Numbered from the stretch's first letter, positions 16,270 through 29,106 are shown. The stretch is DNA of 64,000 bases from Corallium rubrum (GCA_964035015.1 OZ036003.1:3780990-3844989), one strand, 5' to 3'. The notes: generated by a model not told the origin, from the sequence alone. Program-made: numbers and translations.

Positions 16270-17772
16270 CAACTCTGGAAACCTACTAAGCTATAATACA
16301 GCCTGCCAACTTGATTTGCTTAAAATGTCGGTCAACAGCACCACACACCATCCACCACCAGCTAACCAGTATCCTCCAGAATTTGAATGCCTCTTCTCTG
16401 GTATTGGGAAGCTAACTGGTAAAACTGTTAAACTACACATTGATCCCGATGTCTCCCCTAAGCAACAACCCCACCGTCGAATCCCTTTCCACGTTCAATC
16501 TGATGTAGAGAAAGAGCTCCAACGGCTTGAAGAGTTGGATATCATCGAAAAGGTCGATGGACCGACCCCGTGGGTTAGTCCCATTGCTCTAGTCCCCAAA
16601 AAGTCAGGCGAAGTACGAATATGTATTGATATGCGTGAGGCCAACCAAGCAGTCAAAGGAGAAAAACATTTGATGCCCACCATAGATGACCTGGTAGCTG
16701 ACTTAAATGGTGCAACCGTTTTCACAACCTTGGACCTATCCTCTGGCTACCATCAACTTGAGCTCGCAGAAGAAAGCCGGCACATTACCACTTTCAGCAC
16801 TCATCTCGGCCTAAGACGGCACAAGCGACTTCTGTTTGGCATAAACGCCGCCTCCGAGATCTTCCAAAACACCATTGAAGAGCTGCTGACTGGACTGCCT
16901 GGCTGCAAGAATATATCCGATGATATAATCATTTTTGGTAAAGACCAAGCTACTCATGATACCAACCTTCATCGAGTCCTTGAAAGGCTAAAGTCCCACA
17001 ACCTTCGATTAAACAAGGAGAAATGCCACTTTTCGAGATCCGAAGTAATGTTTTATGGCCACATCTTCAGCGCAGGACTACGCCCCGACCCAAAGAAGGT
17101 TGAAGCTATCGATAATGCTACACCTCCACGTAATCCAAGCGAAGTTAAGTCTCTCCTAGGAATGGCGCTGATATCACAGCTCCGTTACGTGCCTTGACCA
17201 AAGAAGATGTCACCTGGCAATGGGAAGAAACTGAGCAAGCAGCCCTTGACAAACTCAAGCAGGCTTTCACTGGCAACCAAGTCATGTCATACTTTGACCC
17301 TCATCAAGCCACAGAAGTGATCGTTGACGCCAGCCCTGTTGGTCTTGGTGCACTGCTAGTCCAAAATGAGAAAGTTATCTGCTATGCCAGTCGCCTCCTA
17401 ACTGATGTAGAAAGTAGATACTCTCAGACTGAGAAAGAAATGCTCGCGGTAGTTTGGGCTGTCGAGCACTTCCACCTTTATCTATATGGTGCTCAATTTA
17501 CCATCATAACTGATCATCAGCCACTCCTCAGCATTTTTCACAGCCACAAAGCCACCTCTGCCCGTATTGACCGTTGGAACCTCCGTTTAATGCCTTACAA
17601 CTATCAGCTTGTCTACAAACCCGACAAAGATGAGAAAAACCCAGCAGACTTCCTCCGCCGACATCCAAACTGCTCAGAGTCGCAACTGGAAAGCGTAGCC
17701 GAGGAATACATTAAACTACGTATGCACCAACGCCGTGCCCACTGCCATGACCCTGCAAGAAATCCAGGTTGA
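16270..17772 (+). pseudogene. RT and RNase H of the outer Gypsy element
   Basis: RT runs about 16440-17150 with FTTLDLSSGYHQL and the catalytic ISDDIIIFG box (this clade uses S-D-D). At about 17165-17195 a short deletion with frame change removes part of the connection. RNase H resumes at 17194-17640 with VIVDASPVGLGALLVQ, SQTEKEMLAVVWA and ITDHQPL. The frame stops at 17770. This copy cannot encode a working polymerase. Confidence 0.88.
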
Positions 17773-17796
17773 AACCTCAGTAGATGACACAATGAA

Positions 17797-18903
17797 ATGG
17801 TCATTCAAGCCATCGAAACCAACAAGTGGTCAAATCCATCCACAACAGAATACAAGAAAGTGAGTGACGAACTGTCAGTACATAAACGAATCGTTCTTCG
17901 GGGAAACCGAATCGTTATGCCTACCTCTTTAAGACGACAAGCAATCAACCTAGCGCATATCGGCCATCGAGGAATCGTGAAAACTAAATGTTTACTTCGC
18001 ACAAAAGTCTGGTTCCATAACATCGACAAGATGGTGGAAGAAACTATTCATAATTGCCTGCCATGCCAAGCTGCTACTTCCACACTGCACCTGAGCCACT
18101 GAAGATGACCCAACTACCGTCGGCACCTTGGAAAGCAGTCGCAACAGATTTCCTAGGTCCTTTTCCAACTGGGGAATATCTCCTAGTAGTAATCGCTGAA
18201 TTCAGTCGGTTCCCTGAAGTTGAAGTGCTCACCACAGTCTCAGCTAAAGCTGTTCTTTCAAAATTGGATGCAATCGTTTCTCGCCAAGGAATTCCGGAGG
18301 TTTTAAAAAGCGACAATGGCCCACTATTCAACGGCACTGAGTTTGAGACATACTGAGTTTGAGACATACGCAAAACAATGTAGATTTACACACCGTAAAA
18401 TAACACCATGCTGGCCTCAGTCCAATGGAGAGGCCGAGCGTTTCATGCGCACATTACAGAAGTGCATTCAGGCTGCCATTATTGAGAAGAATAATTGGAA
18501 GCAAGCGATGAATAAATTCTTTCTTAACTACATGGGAACTCCTCATTCCACTACCAGCACATCTCCCTCTGAAAGCCTAAACAACCGGAAGATAAAGACC
18601 ATGTTGCCGGAGATGCCTTCTACATCAATGCCTCAACACAAACTAATGGCTGAAAGCGATGCTCACAAGAAAGACCAAATGAAATCCTGGGCAGACAGCA
18701 GACGGCATGCGAAGGAAAGTTGCATCAAACCAGGTGATACCATCCTTGTGAGACAGCCAAAGGAGAACAAATTCAGTGCTCCATACAATCCCCAACCTTT
18801 TATTGTTGAAAAGAGAAAGGGAACAATGGTCATAGCCAAGAACGATTCAAAAACGAAATTCCTCGCAATTCAAAGTAATCTCAACCAAGTCAGCCAAATA
18901 TGA
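17797..18903 (+). pseudogene. Integrase of the outer Gypsy element
   Basis: It is split over three frames. The HHCC zinc finger (HIGHRGIVKTK ... CLPCQAA) is at 17950-18075. The catalytic core follows with DFLGPFP, VLKSDNGPLF and QSNGEAERFMRTL. A 16-bp tandem duplication (TGAGTTTGAGACATAC, about 18344-18375) breaks the core between the second Asp and the Glu. The C-terminal frame is shifted again near 18850, and the last about 35 codons lie beyond the TTAA element at 21049-21163. Confidence 0.85.
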
Positions 18904-18914
18904 TGACAAGGAAG

Positions 18915-21048
18915 TTAAAGGGGTCCTCCACCCAAAAATTTATTTTTTTCAATTCTTCAAATATGTGCTAAATCAATTCTCTATATGTTCCTTTTTATAT
19001 TGCAAATTTTGATTTTTCCTATTTACCCTTCAAAGTGTCAAAATCTCAAAAACACAATTTTTTGACGAAATTTGCATTTCAAGGTGGTTTGCGTCTTAAA
19101 AATTTAAAAACACTAGAAAACGTACATATTCCGTTGAATTTATCTGCATGAGGTCGACATTTATCTGTGACGTGATATAGGCTTGTTCGCTTGTCAGGTT
19201 TACAACTAAGGCACTGCTGAGATATCAGGGTCATTAAATTGACAATTCTTAGAAACTCCGTAATCACATGAAAATCTCTGGACTCGCTTTCTCAGAAACC
19301 CAAAATACATGTTATAAACTGGTAATCATCAATATTTCTCACGCTCTTGTCTCGTTTTAACAAGAAGCAATGTGGCAGTTAACCAGTTTACATTTTTTGA
19401 TGATTTTCTGGCAACGAAACGTTCAGTGCGATTTCATCTCATAACAAGAATATTCTCCACATTTCGCGGTTTAGTTTGATATAAGATTTGGGTGGGGTAC
19501 TTCTTCAGACAACGAAATATTTGAAGAAACGGGAATTGTTTACACCGCAATGAGATGAACTGGTATGAAATTGACAACCAAGATCAATATATTAATCAGG
19601 GGGAGCAGTAAACTGTGTTAATGTTCAGTTAAACTGTTAATCGTATCAAAACCAGCCCTGTAGAGACTCAGTCGTTTATTTAACTTAGCAGCAATATTTC
19701 ATCAATGTTAGCAAGGAAGAAAATCAATGGACTAAATAAAAACATTACGCTACTTGCCTTTTATTCCACAGATAGGAACACCAATATCATAGAGCCCATC
19801 ACGACCCTGAAAACTACTCTCGAATTGCATTATGGATACACTTTTTGAAAATTCGACATGGACCTTCCCCTATTCTTCAAACATAGGGAACTTAACCTAA
19901 GTCTAATTCGGGGGCAAAACCAAAAAGCCAAACATATCCTAGGCGAGAGACTAACTAACATATCTCAATAATATGCCAATCTAATTTTTTTAAAAAATGT
20001 TTTGGCCTAGCTAGACTAAAGTTCGGGTCTCCGTCAGTTCCTTGATGCGACCTCCACCACATAAACAACAACGCCAGAATATCTGACGTTGTTCAACTTC
20101 TCGGTTCTTTGAAAAGTCATTGGCAGATCGACTATTACTCGGACTTTACATGAATAGCCGCAACATTAAAATGGAACCTTATTTCGACGGACTCACACCT
20201 TGACGTAGAACTACGTCTTGGCACCATTACAACGTCTCTCGCTAATAAGGCGCTCCCACTCCCGCGGAATAACACTCGCGCGGCAATGCATTTTACTCTG
20301 AGTGCTTTCTTGTTCTAAATGGCATTTCAACCCATTTTACCGCTGCTGTAAGACTTGCCGGATGAACGTCAACATAACATTTTTATCTTAACTTTACAGC
20401 TATTTTTCTCAAATCACGAAATTCAACAAAAACCGAGTATTTCAAAAAATATATTTCTATTACGTTTTGAACAATTGTTTTGAAATTTTTAATACTAAAA
20501 GATGCAAACAGCATCTAGGAGCTGAACCTTTAAAATTGACAAGTATTGTAAAGCTCTTTAATTTATAATACACTGCATGCTTGCTTAATTTTCAAAAAAA
20601 TCTATTTTTGGGAAAAATCTTAACAAATTCTAAAAAACTGATAAATGTTCCATTAATTCTTTGAACGTTTTCATGGCGATAAAGTAATATAAATAAGTTT
20701 TGCGGAAACACCACGTAAAATATTTTAAGCAAAGAAATATTTTACGTGGTGTTTCCACAAAACTTATATAAATGTTCCATTTTTTTAAGTTCAGCACCTT
20801 GAATATGTATTCATTGATAAAATTAACCATTAAAAACATTCTCTTGACCATTCCTTCATGAGTTATCATTTTTGAAAATAAAGGTTCTTTATCACCATGG
20901 GGGGCAATTATCTCGGTTACCATGGCAACACAAGAGAAGTTCACAGTATTTTCTTGGTCACATTTTCACATACTCTAATCATATGAACCTTATTCTCTCC
21001 TATGTTTAAATTTAAAGAAAAAAGAAATTTGAGTGAAGACCACCTTAA
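18915..21048. mobile_element. 2.1-kb non-coding element bounded by TTAA
   Basis: TTAA occurs at both ends (18915-18918 and 21045-21048). The ends are imperfect inverted repeats (AAAGGGGTCCTCCACCCAAA against, reversed, GGTGGTCTTCACTCAAATT). It sits inside the last part of the outer Gypsy integrase, whose reading frame continues directly on the other side. TTAA duplication is typical of piggyBac- and Kolobok-type transposons. There is no transposase frame, so it is non-autonomous or gutted. Confidence 0.75.
20686..20775. repeat. Strong hairpin inside the TTAA element
   Basis: About 38-bp arms (AAGTTTTGCGGAAACACCAC ... and its reverse complement) flank a 9-bp spacer, with only about two mismatches. 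The fold would be very stable as RNA or single-stranded DNA. Confidence 0.85.
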
Positions 21049-21163
21049 CCCAATGGCTGCAAAACCATCTAAGCCCGAAGAACCAGAAACTCTTCAACAA
21101 AGACCAAAACGGAATCTGAAACGACCGTCAAGGCTCTCGGACTACTGCACGTTTAAACCATGA
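21049..21163 (+). pseudogene. C-terminal tail of the outer Gypsy polyprotein
   Basis: A Pro/Lys/Arg-rich tail (RPKRNLKRPSRLSDY) ending in TGA at 21161-21163. It is the continuation of the integrase frame interrupted by the TTAA element, typical of the end of pol in this Gypsy clade. Confidence 0.75.
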
Positions 21164-21300
21164 ACCAATATAAACCGTTCCAAATGACAGCTCAGACAAT
21201 ATTATAGTCCATGACATATTAATCGAGAGCAACAGCAGCTCTGACATGCTGTTTTATGTTTCTGTCAATAGATTGAACTATCATCTGACAAAGGGAGGGA

Positions 21301-21458
21301 TGTAATATAGTTAATAGTTAGTTTGTTACGTCATCAGGCAAGCAGACCATGTGAGAGGTCTGTGGCGGGAAAAGAACAGTACGGAACTAGCTGCGAGACC
21401 GTTGCATGCTTTCATATTCAGAGTTCATATTAAATTGTTATATACAAGAGATATTACA
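21301..21458 (+). repeat. 3' LTR of the outer Gypsy element
   Basis: 158 bp, preceded by the polypurine tract AAAGGGAGGGA and followed by the target duplicate ATATT. Confidence 0.92.
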
Positions 21459-21955
21459 ATATTTAACCTCAAAAATGCATTTAATATGTTTCTTGTTAAT
21501 TTTATACACTTTTGCAGATGTTGCCCATCCTTGATTACCGGTATTCTTTTGGTAACTTAACACATTTTATTACAGGTTTCTGCCTTAATTTAAGTATCAG
21601 GAATCACATATGACTAATATCACCTGATCAAATCATTTTATTGGTAACTATCAGATTGGCATATTGGATTTTTGTGGATTTGTTCCAACATGTGCACAAT
21701 GGTCAGGAGATCACTTTTAATAGAAAAACCTACTTTACTTCTTGGCACAAAGGTAGTGATATCAATAACCTGAATGTCGGGCCTTTATTTGTTCCCGCCT
21801 CCCGCTAAACCCGGCAGCGCGGGCAGAGGTGCGGGCAGGAAACTCTTAATAAAACCTTCCACCCACTTTGTTATTTTTAAAAATTGACGAGATATGATTG
21901 ATATGTGTTGTGAAAAGAACAAAGCATATGTTTTGATTTCATCCCACAGAAATAT

Positions 21956-22136
21956 TGTAGAAAACTTCATGTTATAGTTGTGAAAGGGACCAAGACCACA
22001 TGTTCGAATCGGGGGTCTGGAGGAGTGAGGGTGAGAATATTGGCGAAGTGAGTTTTATTAAATATATTGCAAAACTAAACGGTGAGTGGGAGTATTTTAG
22101 AAGGCGTAGCGGAATCAAGTTCATACGTTTTCGACA
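21956..22136 (+). repeat. 5' LTR of the BEL/Pao element
   Basis: 181 bp. It differs from 28493-28677 by a few substitutions and a rearranged segment near the start (the 3' copy has an extra repeat of GACCAAGACCACA). Confidence 0.9.
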
Positions 22137-22667
22137 CAGTGGCGACCCCGGCAGGATTGCCGAACATTGTGAGTTTTTTTCAAGCGATTTCAAACGGCGA
22201 AATTTTTTGGTGTACAACGCATGTCAACATTCAAGACTGAAGTGAAAGTTGGATTTTAAACGGCGATTGTTCGTGAGTTTGTGAATTAGTATACGACCAA
22301 TACATTAACTGTGACCTAACTTTACTTGTTCTACTAAATTTGTTTGCGATTGGTGTATGTTCTATTGGTTTATTTGGTGAAAATTTGCGAGAATTTGTAC
22401 TTTCGTTTTGTGATTTGTGTAATTGGTGGCAACTGGAGGTCTCGGTACGAGTCATATAAAATACTTCATTTAAGAACATTGGATTGGATCAGAGAGTCTT
22501 ACATTGCATTTATTGGAAATTGAACTGTTTTGTTAACTGTTTTAAGCTAAATTATTGCACAAAAACATGGAAAAATCATTGGAAGACCTGAGTAGCAAGT
22601 TGAAAACATTAAAGTTTCGTGTGGGTAAACTAATGAAGTCATTGAGAAACATGATAAGGAGGCACTG

Positions 22668-24788
22668 GTGAGACAACGTCTACCAGTCACAACTATTTCT
22701 ACAATGGTCAACACTTTGAAAGAGAACATCGAAGAGACAATGTTTGCTCAAGGGGAAACAGAAGAACAAGTCAATGGCTGGGCTAAAGAAACTGAAGTCT
22801 GTCTAGCTGAAGCTGATCAGTGCATACGGCAAATTACAAAGGAGTTAACAGGTATGGAGTTGGTTGCACAAGAGGCTATTACGGTACGAGAACAGCAACA
22901 GAAACTTGAATTCGAGAAACTTTTAACTGAACAGAAATTGAGACAAGAACAAGAAGCTGCGAAAGAGAAAATGAAGCTCGACCTAGAATATCAACAAAGG
23001 CTGAAGGATGCCCAACTAAACTCAGCGAGTCCATCTAACATACAAGCATCTGGCTCTGCTAAAATGCCAAAACTAGTCATCTCGAAATTTGATGGAACCC
23101 CTCCGGACTGGATCAGATTTTGGGGACAGTTTCAAGCTCAAATCGATAAGTCTAGTGTTGAGCCAGTCACCAACTTTTCATACCTAAAAGAGTTAGTTGA
23201 AGTCAAGGTACGAGAGCTAATAGATGGACTACCTTTCACGAATGAAGGATATGATAGAGCAAAGAATCTTCTAGAAAAGCGTTATGGCCAAACGAGTGAG
23301 GTGGTTGGGGCTTATGTTCAAAACATACTTGGATTACCTACTATCCGAGAGCGTGATGTTGCTAAAATACATTCCTTCTATGAAACATTGTTATATAACG
23401 TTGAATCTTTGCAGACATTGGACAGTTTGGGTAAACTTGATGCGGCGGTCAGGTTTACGTTTGACAAATTGGAGGTGGTCAAGTGTGAACTTGCGATGAC
23501 AAATGAGAACTGGAGTGATTGGACTTTCGTGGAATTTGTGGAAGCTCTTGGAAAGTGGACAAAGAACAATCCGGTCAAAGATAATCTGAGTGGGAAGTTC
23601 CGTAGAGAAAGATCATTTTTGGCTAACCGAAATGATGCTTCAAGTCCTAAAATCAAGGGCTGTCTGTACTGTTCTAGTGATGCACACCGAGCAATCAACT
23701 GTGACAAGGTCGTGAAATCTGAGGACAGAAAGAAAATCTTAGCTGAGAAACACTTGTGTTTTAACTGTACTGGTGCGAAACACAGGGCTGCGGCATGCAA
23801 GAGCAAGGGCAAATGTTTGGTCTGTCAAGGAAGACATCACACCTCAATATGCGACAAGAGTCAAAAGCCTTGTGAACCTGGGATGACGGCAAATCATATT
23901 GGTCGAAGCGCTGTTATACACCCAGTAGTTGTGGTTCGTATAAATGGGTTCAAATTCCGTGCTCTACTCGATAGTGGTGCAAGTAATTCGTATGCGTCTC
24001 CTACAGCCATCAACCTTACTCGTGCCGATCTAAAATCTACTGGAGTCCGACAGATCGCAATGTTAACTGGAGTGACAACAAGAACAATGCAAGTGTACGA
24101 AGTAAAAATGCACTCATTACCTGGTGACTTAGATGTGAACATTACTAAAATAGAGAAGAGAGAGTTGTTATCATTGGAGAATCCCCATTACAAAGAAATT
24201 CTACCCAAGTATTCTCACCTGCAAGGAATTCATATGGATGATGAAGACGAAAAGGAGTTTTTACCTATCCACCTCATCCTTGGAGCGAACGACTATGCCA
24301 AGATACGTACTAGCGAGAGTTTACGAGTCGGTCAAAGCGGGGAGCCAGTCGCCGAACATACGAAGTTTGGTTGGTCCATTATGTCCCCAGGGGCAAATCA
24401 AGAAGTATCTCTAGGGTGCCTTGCTGTCAATTCGGTTACAGATTATGACAATCTTTGTGCGTTGGATGTTCTTGGCTTAGCTGACACAACCGGGCAGGAG
24501 AGCAATGTGTTGGGTGAATTCAAGGAGCAACTTACTAGGCCAGAAGAGGGATGGTACGAAACCGCCCTACCGTGGAGAGCATGTCATCAACATCTCTTAA
24601 GTAATCGAGTTGGTAGTCTACAACGGTTAAATTCTCTTTTACGGAAACTGAAGCGAACTGACATGTTAGCTGAGTATGATGCGGTGATTCGAGAACAAGT
24701 TGAGAAAGGAGTCGTGAAGAAAGCCCAAAACGAAGCTGTTGGAAAGGAATTCTACCTTCCACATCGTGCAGTGGTGAGAGAGTGCTGA
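22668..24788 (+). pseudogene. Gag and protease of the BEL/Pao element
   Basis: A 706-codon open frame. An N-terminal coiled-coil rich in Glu/Gln/Lys (residues about 70-120) precedes the gag core (FDGTPPDWIRFWGQF). Three Cys/His zinc-binding clusters lie at residues about 330-395 (CLYCSSDAH, CFNCTGAKHRAAAC, CLVCQGRHHTSIC), and an aspartic protease motif RALLDSGASNSY at about 430. BEL elements normally run gag-pol as one frame; here the frame shifts at about 24785, so the polymerase is out of phase. The true start may be upstream, since ATG at 22567 is in another frame. Confidence 0.85.
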
Positions 24789-25934
24789 AACAACTAAGAC
24801 TAGGATCGTCTATGATGCATCTGCAGGTGAACGTGACAACACACCATCTCTCAATGATTACTTACTAACGGGTCCTCCTTTACAGAACCAACTTTGGAGT
24901 GTACTTGTTCGGAATCGATTTCACCCAGTGGCGGTGGCAGGTGATCTACAAAAGGTATTCCTCCAAGTTCGTGTGCGTGAAGCTGAACGGGACGTCTTGC
25001 GCTTTCATGGATAAAAGATCTGCATTCGACAGAGATTGAAGTGCTTCGATTTACGAGAGTTGTGTTCGGTCTTCCACCATCGCCCTTCTTATTAAATGGA
25101 GTAATTCAACAGCATTTAGAAACCCTCGAAGCTCGTTATCCAAAGAGTATCCAAGAAATTCGAAAGAGCTTATACGTTGATGATCTTATATCAGGTGCGC
25201 CAACTACAGAAGAATCTAAAGAATTGAAACGTGATGCTATTGAAATCTTTGATGATGTTAAATTTAAATTACATAAGTGGCATTCAAATGTTTCCGAACT
25301 TGAATCGGACAGTGCGGAGAGTGAACTTACCTTTGCTAAGCAACAGCTGGAGAGACATTCAACTAGTGCGAACAGTAAACTATTAGGTCTGCCATGGGAC
25401 AAAGCTAATGATTCGTTGTGTGTAGTGTTTCCAACCATACCGGCAGTGTTGACGAAACGAGGTATTCTAGCGTATCTAGCGAAAGTTTACGACCCCTTGG
25501 GGCTGGTCTCACCAGTACTATTAGAAGGGAAGTTAATCTATCGTGATATTTGTGAAGCGGAAGTTCGTTGGGATGCAACTGTCCCTGATGCCTTTCTTGA
25601 GCGGTGGCAAAAGTGGGAACAAGCATTACCTTCTACTGTATGTTTTGCTCGGAGCGTTGCTGCGTACCAAGAGCAAATCCGAGAAGTGAAATTGCATTCA
25701 TTTGGGGATGCCAGCAAGCAAGGTACCGTGTATGCAGTGGTGAAAAAAGATTCGGGTGTCGTTCAAGGGTTGGTTGCCACCAGATCGCGACTTGCAAAGT
25801 CAAACCTCACCATACCGAGACTGGAGCTAGTCACATGGCCGTAAATCTAGCTGTGAACGCGGAAAATGCATTAACAGGGATAAAGATTGCAGAAGATATT
25901 CAGTGTTGGTCGGACAGCACAGTTGTACTCCATT
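24789..25934 (+). pseudogene. RT and start of RNase H of the BEL/Pao element
   Basis: The segment after the frameshift encodes TRIVYDASAGE and GDLQKVFLQVRV, the N-terminal RT motifs of BEL elements. A second shift near 25010 leads to 25041-25844 with the catalytic box YVDDLISG and KVYDPLGLVSP. Next comes the RNase H motif HSFGDASKQG, then another frame break near 25840 before the LINE insertion at 25935. Confidence 0.88.
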
Positions 25935-26538
25935 ATTTTATTTTATTTTATTTTATTTATTAAATTCGCCATACATACATAACTACATAATTACAAATGG
26001 CATACATATAAGGTTACAAAACGTAAACCATACATTAAAGAAAAAACGTGGCAGGGACATCGCAACAGCACGTAGCCAATTACTGCGGGCCCTTTGTAAT
26101 AAAATATATAAAAAAACATTTAAGACTTGAAACAAGAAATTAACTACAGCACGTGAAAGAAGACACAAGACTACGCCAACAATTACACTTTAAACAAACT
26201 GTCTTAAAAGTACGCGGATTGTCACAGTCATAAGTATCTAAGGCAGCGAAATAGTATTTTAGCAAGACAGATTTAAATAATGCAATACTGTCCATCCTCA
26301 GATTAAGGTCATCAGCCAGAGTGTTCCAGATTCGTGTAGATCTTACCACGTACGACTTCTGGTAGGTGCTGGTTTTGCATTTTCCCATGACATATTTTAC
26401 AACACCAGAGCTAGAAGATCTGGTTGTTCTGACATCGTGAACTGGTGGTAAAACATTGGAATTGACATTTATTAGTCCGTGCATCATTTTGAAAAAAAAA
26501 TACCATATCAAGATATTCATGCCAGTATGTTAGAGGAA
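25935..26538 (-). mobile_element. 5'-truncated CR1/L2-type LINE inserted in the BEL element
   Basis: The minus-strand frame 26520-26140 encodes the conserved end of LINE ORF2 (TYQKSYVVRSTRIWNTLADDL ... FALDTYDCDNPRTFKTVC type). The 3' tail is (TAAAA)n, seen on the plus strand as repeated TTTTA at 25936-25962. CCATT flanks both sides (25930-25934 and 26539-26543). The BEL coding sequence resumes after it. Confidence 0.9.
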
Positions 26539-26543
26539 CCATT

Positions 26544-28361
26544 GGTTGAATGACAATGGTGAATACCGGCAATTCGTAGAAAATCGAGTGAACAAAATGA
26601 AAGGTCATCGAAATGTGTTGTGGCACCATGTTCCAACATCGGATAACCCTGCTGACCTTGGGAGTCGTGGCGGTAAGGTAACAGCAGCAGAGTTGTGGTG
26701 GAATGGCCCAACATGGTTGGCAGGATCCAAGTAAATGGTCACCTCAGATGGTGACGAAAGCAAGCGAAACGAGTGGTACAGAGAGGAAGGTTCAACGAGA
26801 ACTGGCTGTGGTTGGGGTTGTGGGACGTAATTACCTTGACACCGTCCTCGGCAAGTTCGGCTTGCGAAAAGCCATGAGGATTTTTGGATGGGGCTCGCGG
26901 TTCATCCATAATTCTCGAAATCCTTCCAAGAAGATCGAAGGAGCGCTTACTACGGACGAAGTCTCGGCCTAGGAGATGTTTTGGGTGAAACGAACGCAGC
27001 AACAAGCAGTGAATACTGAGAAGTTTGTTGAAGACAAAGACCAACTGAATTTACAATTGAATGCAAATGGAATCTGGGAGTTTCGTGGAAGAATCCAGGG
27101 TGAATACCCATTATATTTACCGGATTCTGTAATGTTCACAACTAAGCTCGTCGTAAGGGCTCACGTCTGCACCCTCCATGGGGGTGTGGGACTGGTTATG
27201 GCAAAGATCCGTGAGAAATATTGGGTACCCCGACTTCGCAAGCTTGCCAAGAAAGTGATCACTGATTGTTGGGGATGTAAGAAGTTTCAAGCAATTGCTG
27301 TGAAAACTCCACCACCTGGTCCATTGCCCAAAACCAGAACCAAACAGTCCACCCCATTTGATGTTATTGGAGTCGATTTTGCGGGACCACTGAAGTATCG
27401 CGATAAAGGGAAAGATCTAAAGTCGTACATAGTTCTGTATTCATGTAGTTTAACTCGAGCAGTATTCTTAGAGTTGTTACCTAGTCTAGAGACGGGAGAG
27501 TTTATCAAGAGTTTCAAACGGATGATTGCAAGAAGGGGGAGACCTTCGTTAGTTTACTCGGACAACGGATCTACGTTTGTCGCAGCTGCAAAGTGGTTGA
27601 AGTTGGTTCGGAAAGACGAACAGCTGAATGATTTTCTCCGTAACCATGAGAGTTCTTGGCGGTTTAACCTCAGTAGGGCCCCCTGGTGGGGGGGGGGGCA
27701 GTTTGAAAGATTGATCGGGTTAATGAAGACAGCCTTTTATAAGACCGTTGGAGGCGGCGTGCTCAGTTGGGATGAACTAAGCGAAGTTCTCCTTGACATT
27801 GAGATTGCTATTAACAATAGACCGCTCTGTTATATGGAAGAGGATGTACAATTACCAACGCTTACCCCAAATTCAATGTTATTCCTGAATTCCAACTACT
27901 TTCCAGAATTAAAGCCATATCACCAAGAAGATACGAACTTGAGGAAACGAGTGAAGTTCTTAAAGAAAACGAAGGAAGAAATGTGGAAACGATGGACAAA
28001 TGAATACATGCGTGCTCTACGAGAACGTCACAAGTTAAAGCATCAGCCGAAAGATGACAACATCGCGGTGGGAGACGTGGGGCTAATCAAGTCGGAGGAT
28101 CGAAATAGAAACAAATGGCCCTTGGGAATCGTAGAAAGACTGATTGAAGGTAAAGACGGTGTTATTCGCGCGATACTTCGTAGAAGTGGCCGAGACCGAT
28201 TAGAACGAGCAATACAACAGTTATATCCGCTCGAACTCAGTTGTGATAGCGCTAGGAAAGAGGACGGAAACTCCTTTGGACCCAAAGGCAAGATTGTTTG
28301 TTCCGAAGAGAAGAGCAGCTGTCGACGCAGCAAAACGGATTCAAGAAACATTAGAAAATGA
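26544..28361 (+). pseudogene. RNase H end and integrase of the BEL/Pao element
   Basis: 26546-26734 encodes the end of RNase H (HHVPTSDNPADLGSRG). After a frame change, 26703-28361 is one frame with a single in-frame TAG at 26970-26972. It contains the integrase zinc finger (H-x-H ... CWGCKKF), DDE residues in VIGVDFAGPL, SLVYSDNGSTF and WWGGGQFERLIG, and the basic C-terminal domain usual in BEL integrases (GDVGLIKSEDRNRNKWPLG). A run of ten G at 27690 falls in the frame without breaking it. Confidence 0.9.
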
Positions 28362-28492
28362 ACAGAAGGATTAACATTGTGACATTGCACATGTTTAAAT
28401 AAGCTATTAACATTTATTGATATTCATTTCTGTAACATTCAGTCTATAAGTCAGTAGGCATATGAATCGTGCTCGATTCATATGGGGGAGTG

Positions 28493-28677
28493 TGTAGAAA
28501 GCTTCATGACCAAGACCACAAGACAAGGGACCAAGACCACATGTTCGAATCGGGAGTCTGGAGGAGTGAGGGTGAGAATATTGGCGAAGTGAGTTTAATT
28601 AAATATATTGCAAAACTAAACGGTGAGTGGGAGTATTTTAGGAGGCGTAGCGGAATCAAGTTCATACGTTTTCGACA
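28493..28677 (+). repeat. 3' LTR of the BEL/Pao element
   Basis: 185 bp, preceded by a short purine tract GGGGGAG and a 13-bp palindrome-like ATGAATCGTGCTCGATTCAT at 28462-28481. Confidence 0.9.
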
Positions 28678-29070
28678 ATATATAGTCTTTCTCCGCGTCT
28701 GGTTTTAGTCCAGACTAGTGTAGGTCGTCTAGGTATAGACTTGCAATAAATACACGAGCTCGAATTGAAAGCGTTTGTCCATGGTATCTAGACCCGATCT
28801 ATAGAAGAAGTCGAATAAAAGATAAACACGATTTGATAGCCGCCTTGATATAGTTTCGACTAAATTAATAAAATATATAATTTTGTAGAACAGGCTAGAA
28901 CATTGGAGAAAAGGATCGACTGGATATTGATGTTTTATATTGAAAAAAACCGTAGCAATAGACGAACCAGGCGGAAAGCGTAATCTTGTCAGGAATATTA
29001 AAGCCCAGCATATAATTTTAAAAAGCCCCATATTGAAAGAGACATGAGTTATTTCAAATTTTTTGTTAAA

Positions 29071-29106
29071 ACTAACGTTTCGTTGCTAATCCTGCAACAT
29101 CTTCAG
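29071..29106 (-). ncRNA. Hammerhead-like motif of the Penelope-like element (degenerate)
   Basis: On the minus strand CTGAAGATG is followed by a small stem TTGC-AGGATTA-GCAA and then CGAAACG. Hammerhead ribozymes, known from the terminal repeats of Penelope-like elements, have CUGAUGA, a stem, then GAAA. The GAAA side and stem II are present but the first box is altered, so self-cleavage is doubtful. Confidence 0.35.

Larger units (their letters stand above)
21956..28677 (+). mobile_element. BEL/Pao LTR retrotransposon
   Basis: LTRs at 21956-22136 and 28493-28677 begin TGTAGAAA and end TTCGACA, flanked by ATAT (21952-21955 and 28678-28681). TGGCGACCCCGG right after the 5' LTR is a typical BEL primer-binding site. 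One long gag-protease frame is followed by RT and RNase H pieces and a BEL-type integrase. A truncated LINE (25935-26538) interrupts RNase H. Frameshifts at about 24785 and 25010 and a stop at 26970 make it defective. Confidence 0.94.

Noticed and set aside
25903-26130. Plus-strand frame through the TTTTA repeats as BEL coding sequence
   Set aside because: It lies inside the inserted LINE tail, not in the BEL gene.
28729-29031. Separate 100-residue protein on the minus strand beside the Penelope-like element
   Set aside because: No recognisable motif, and it spans the probable edge of the element and its flank.
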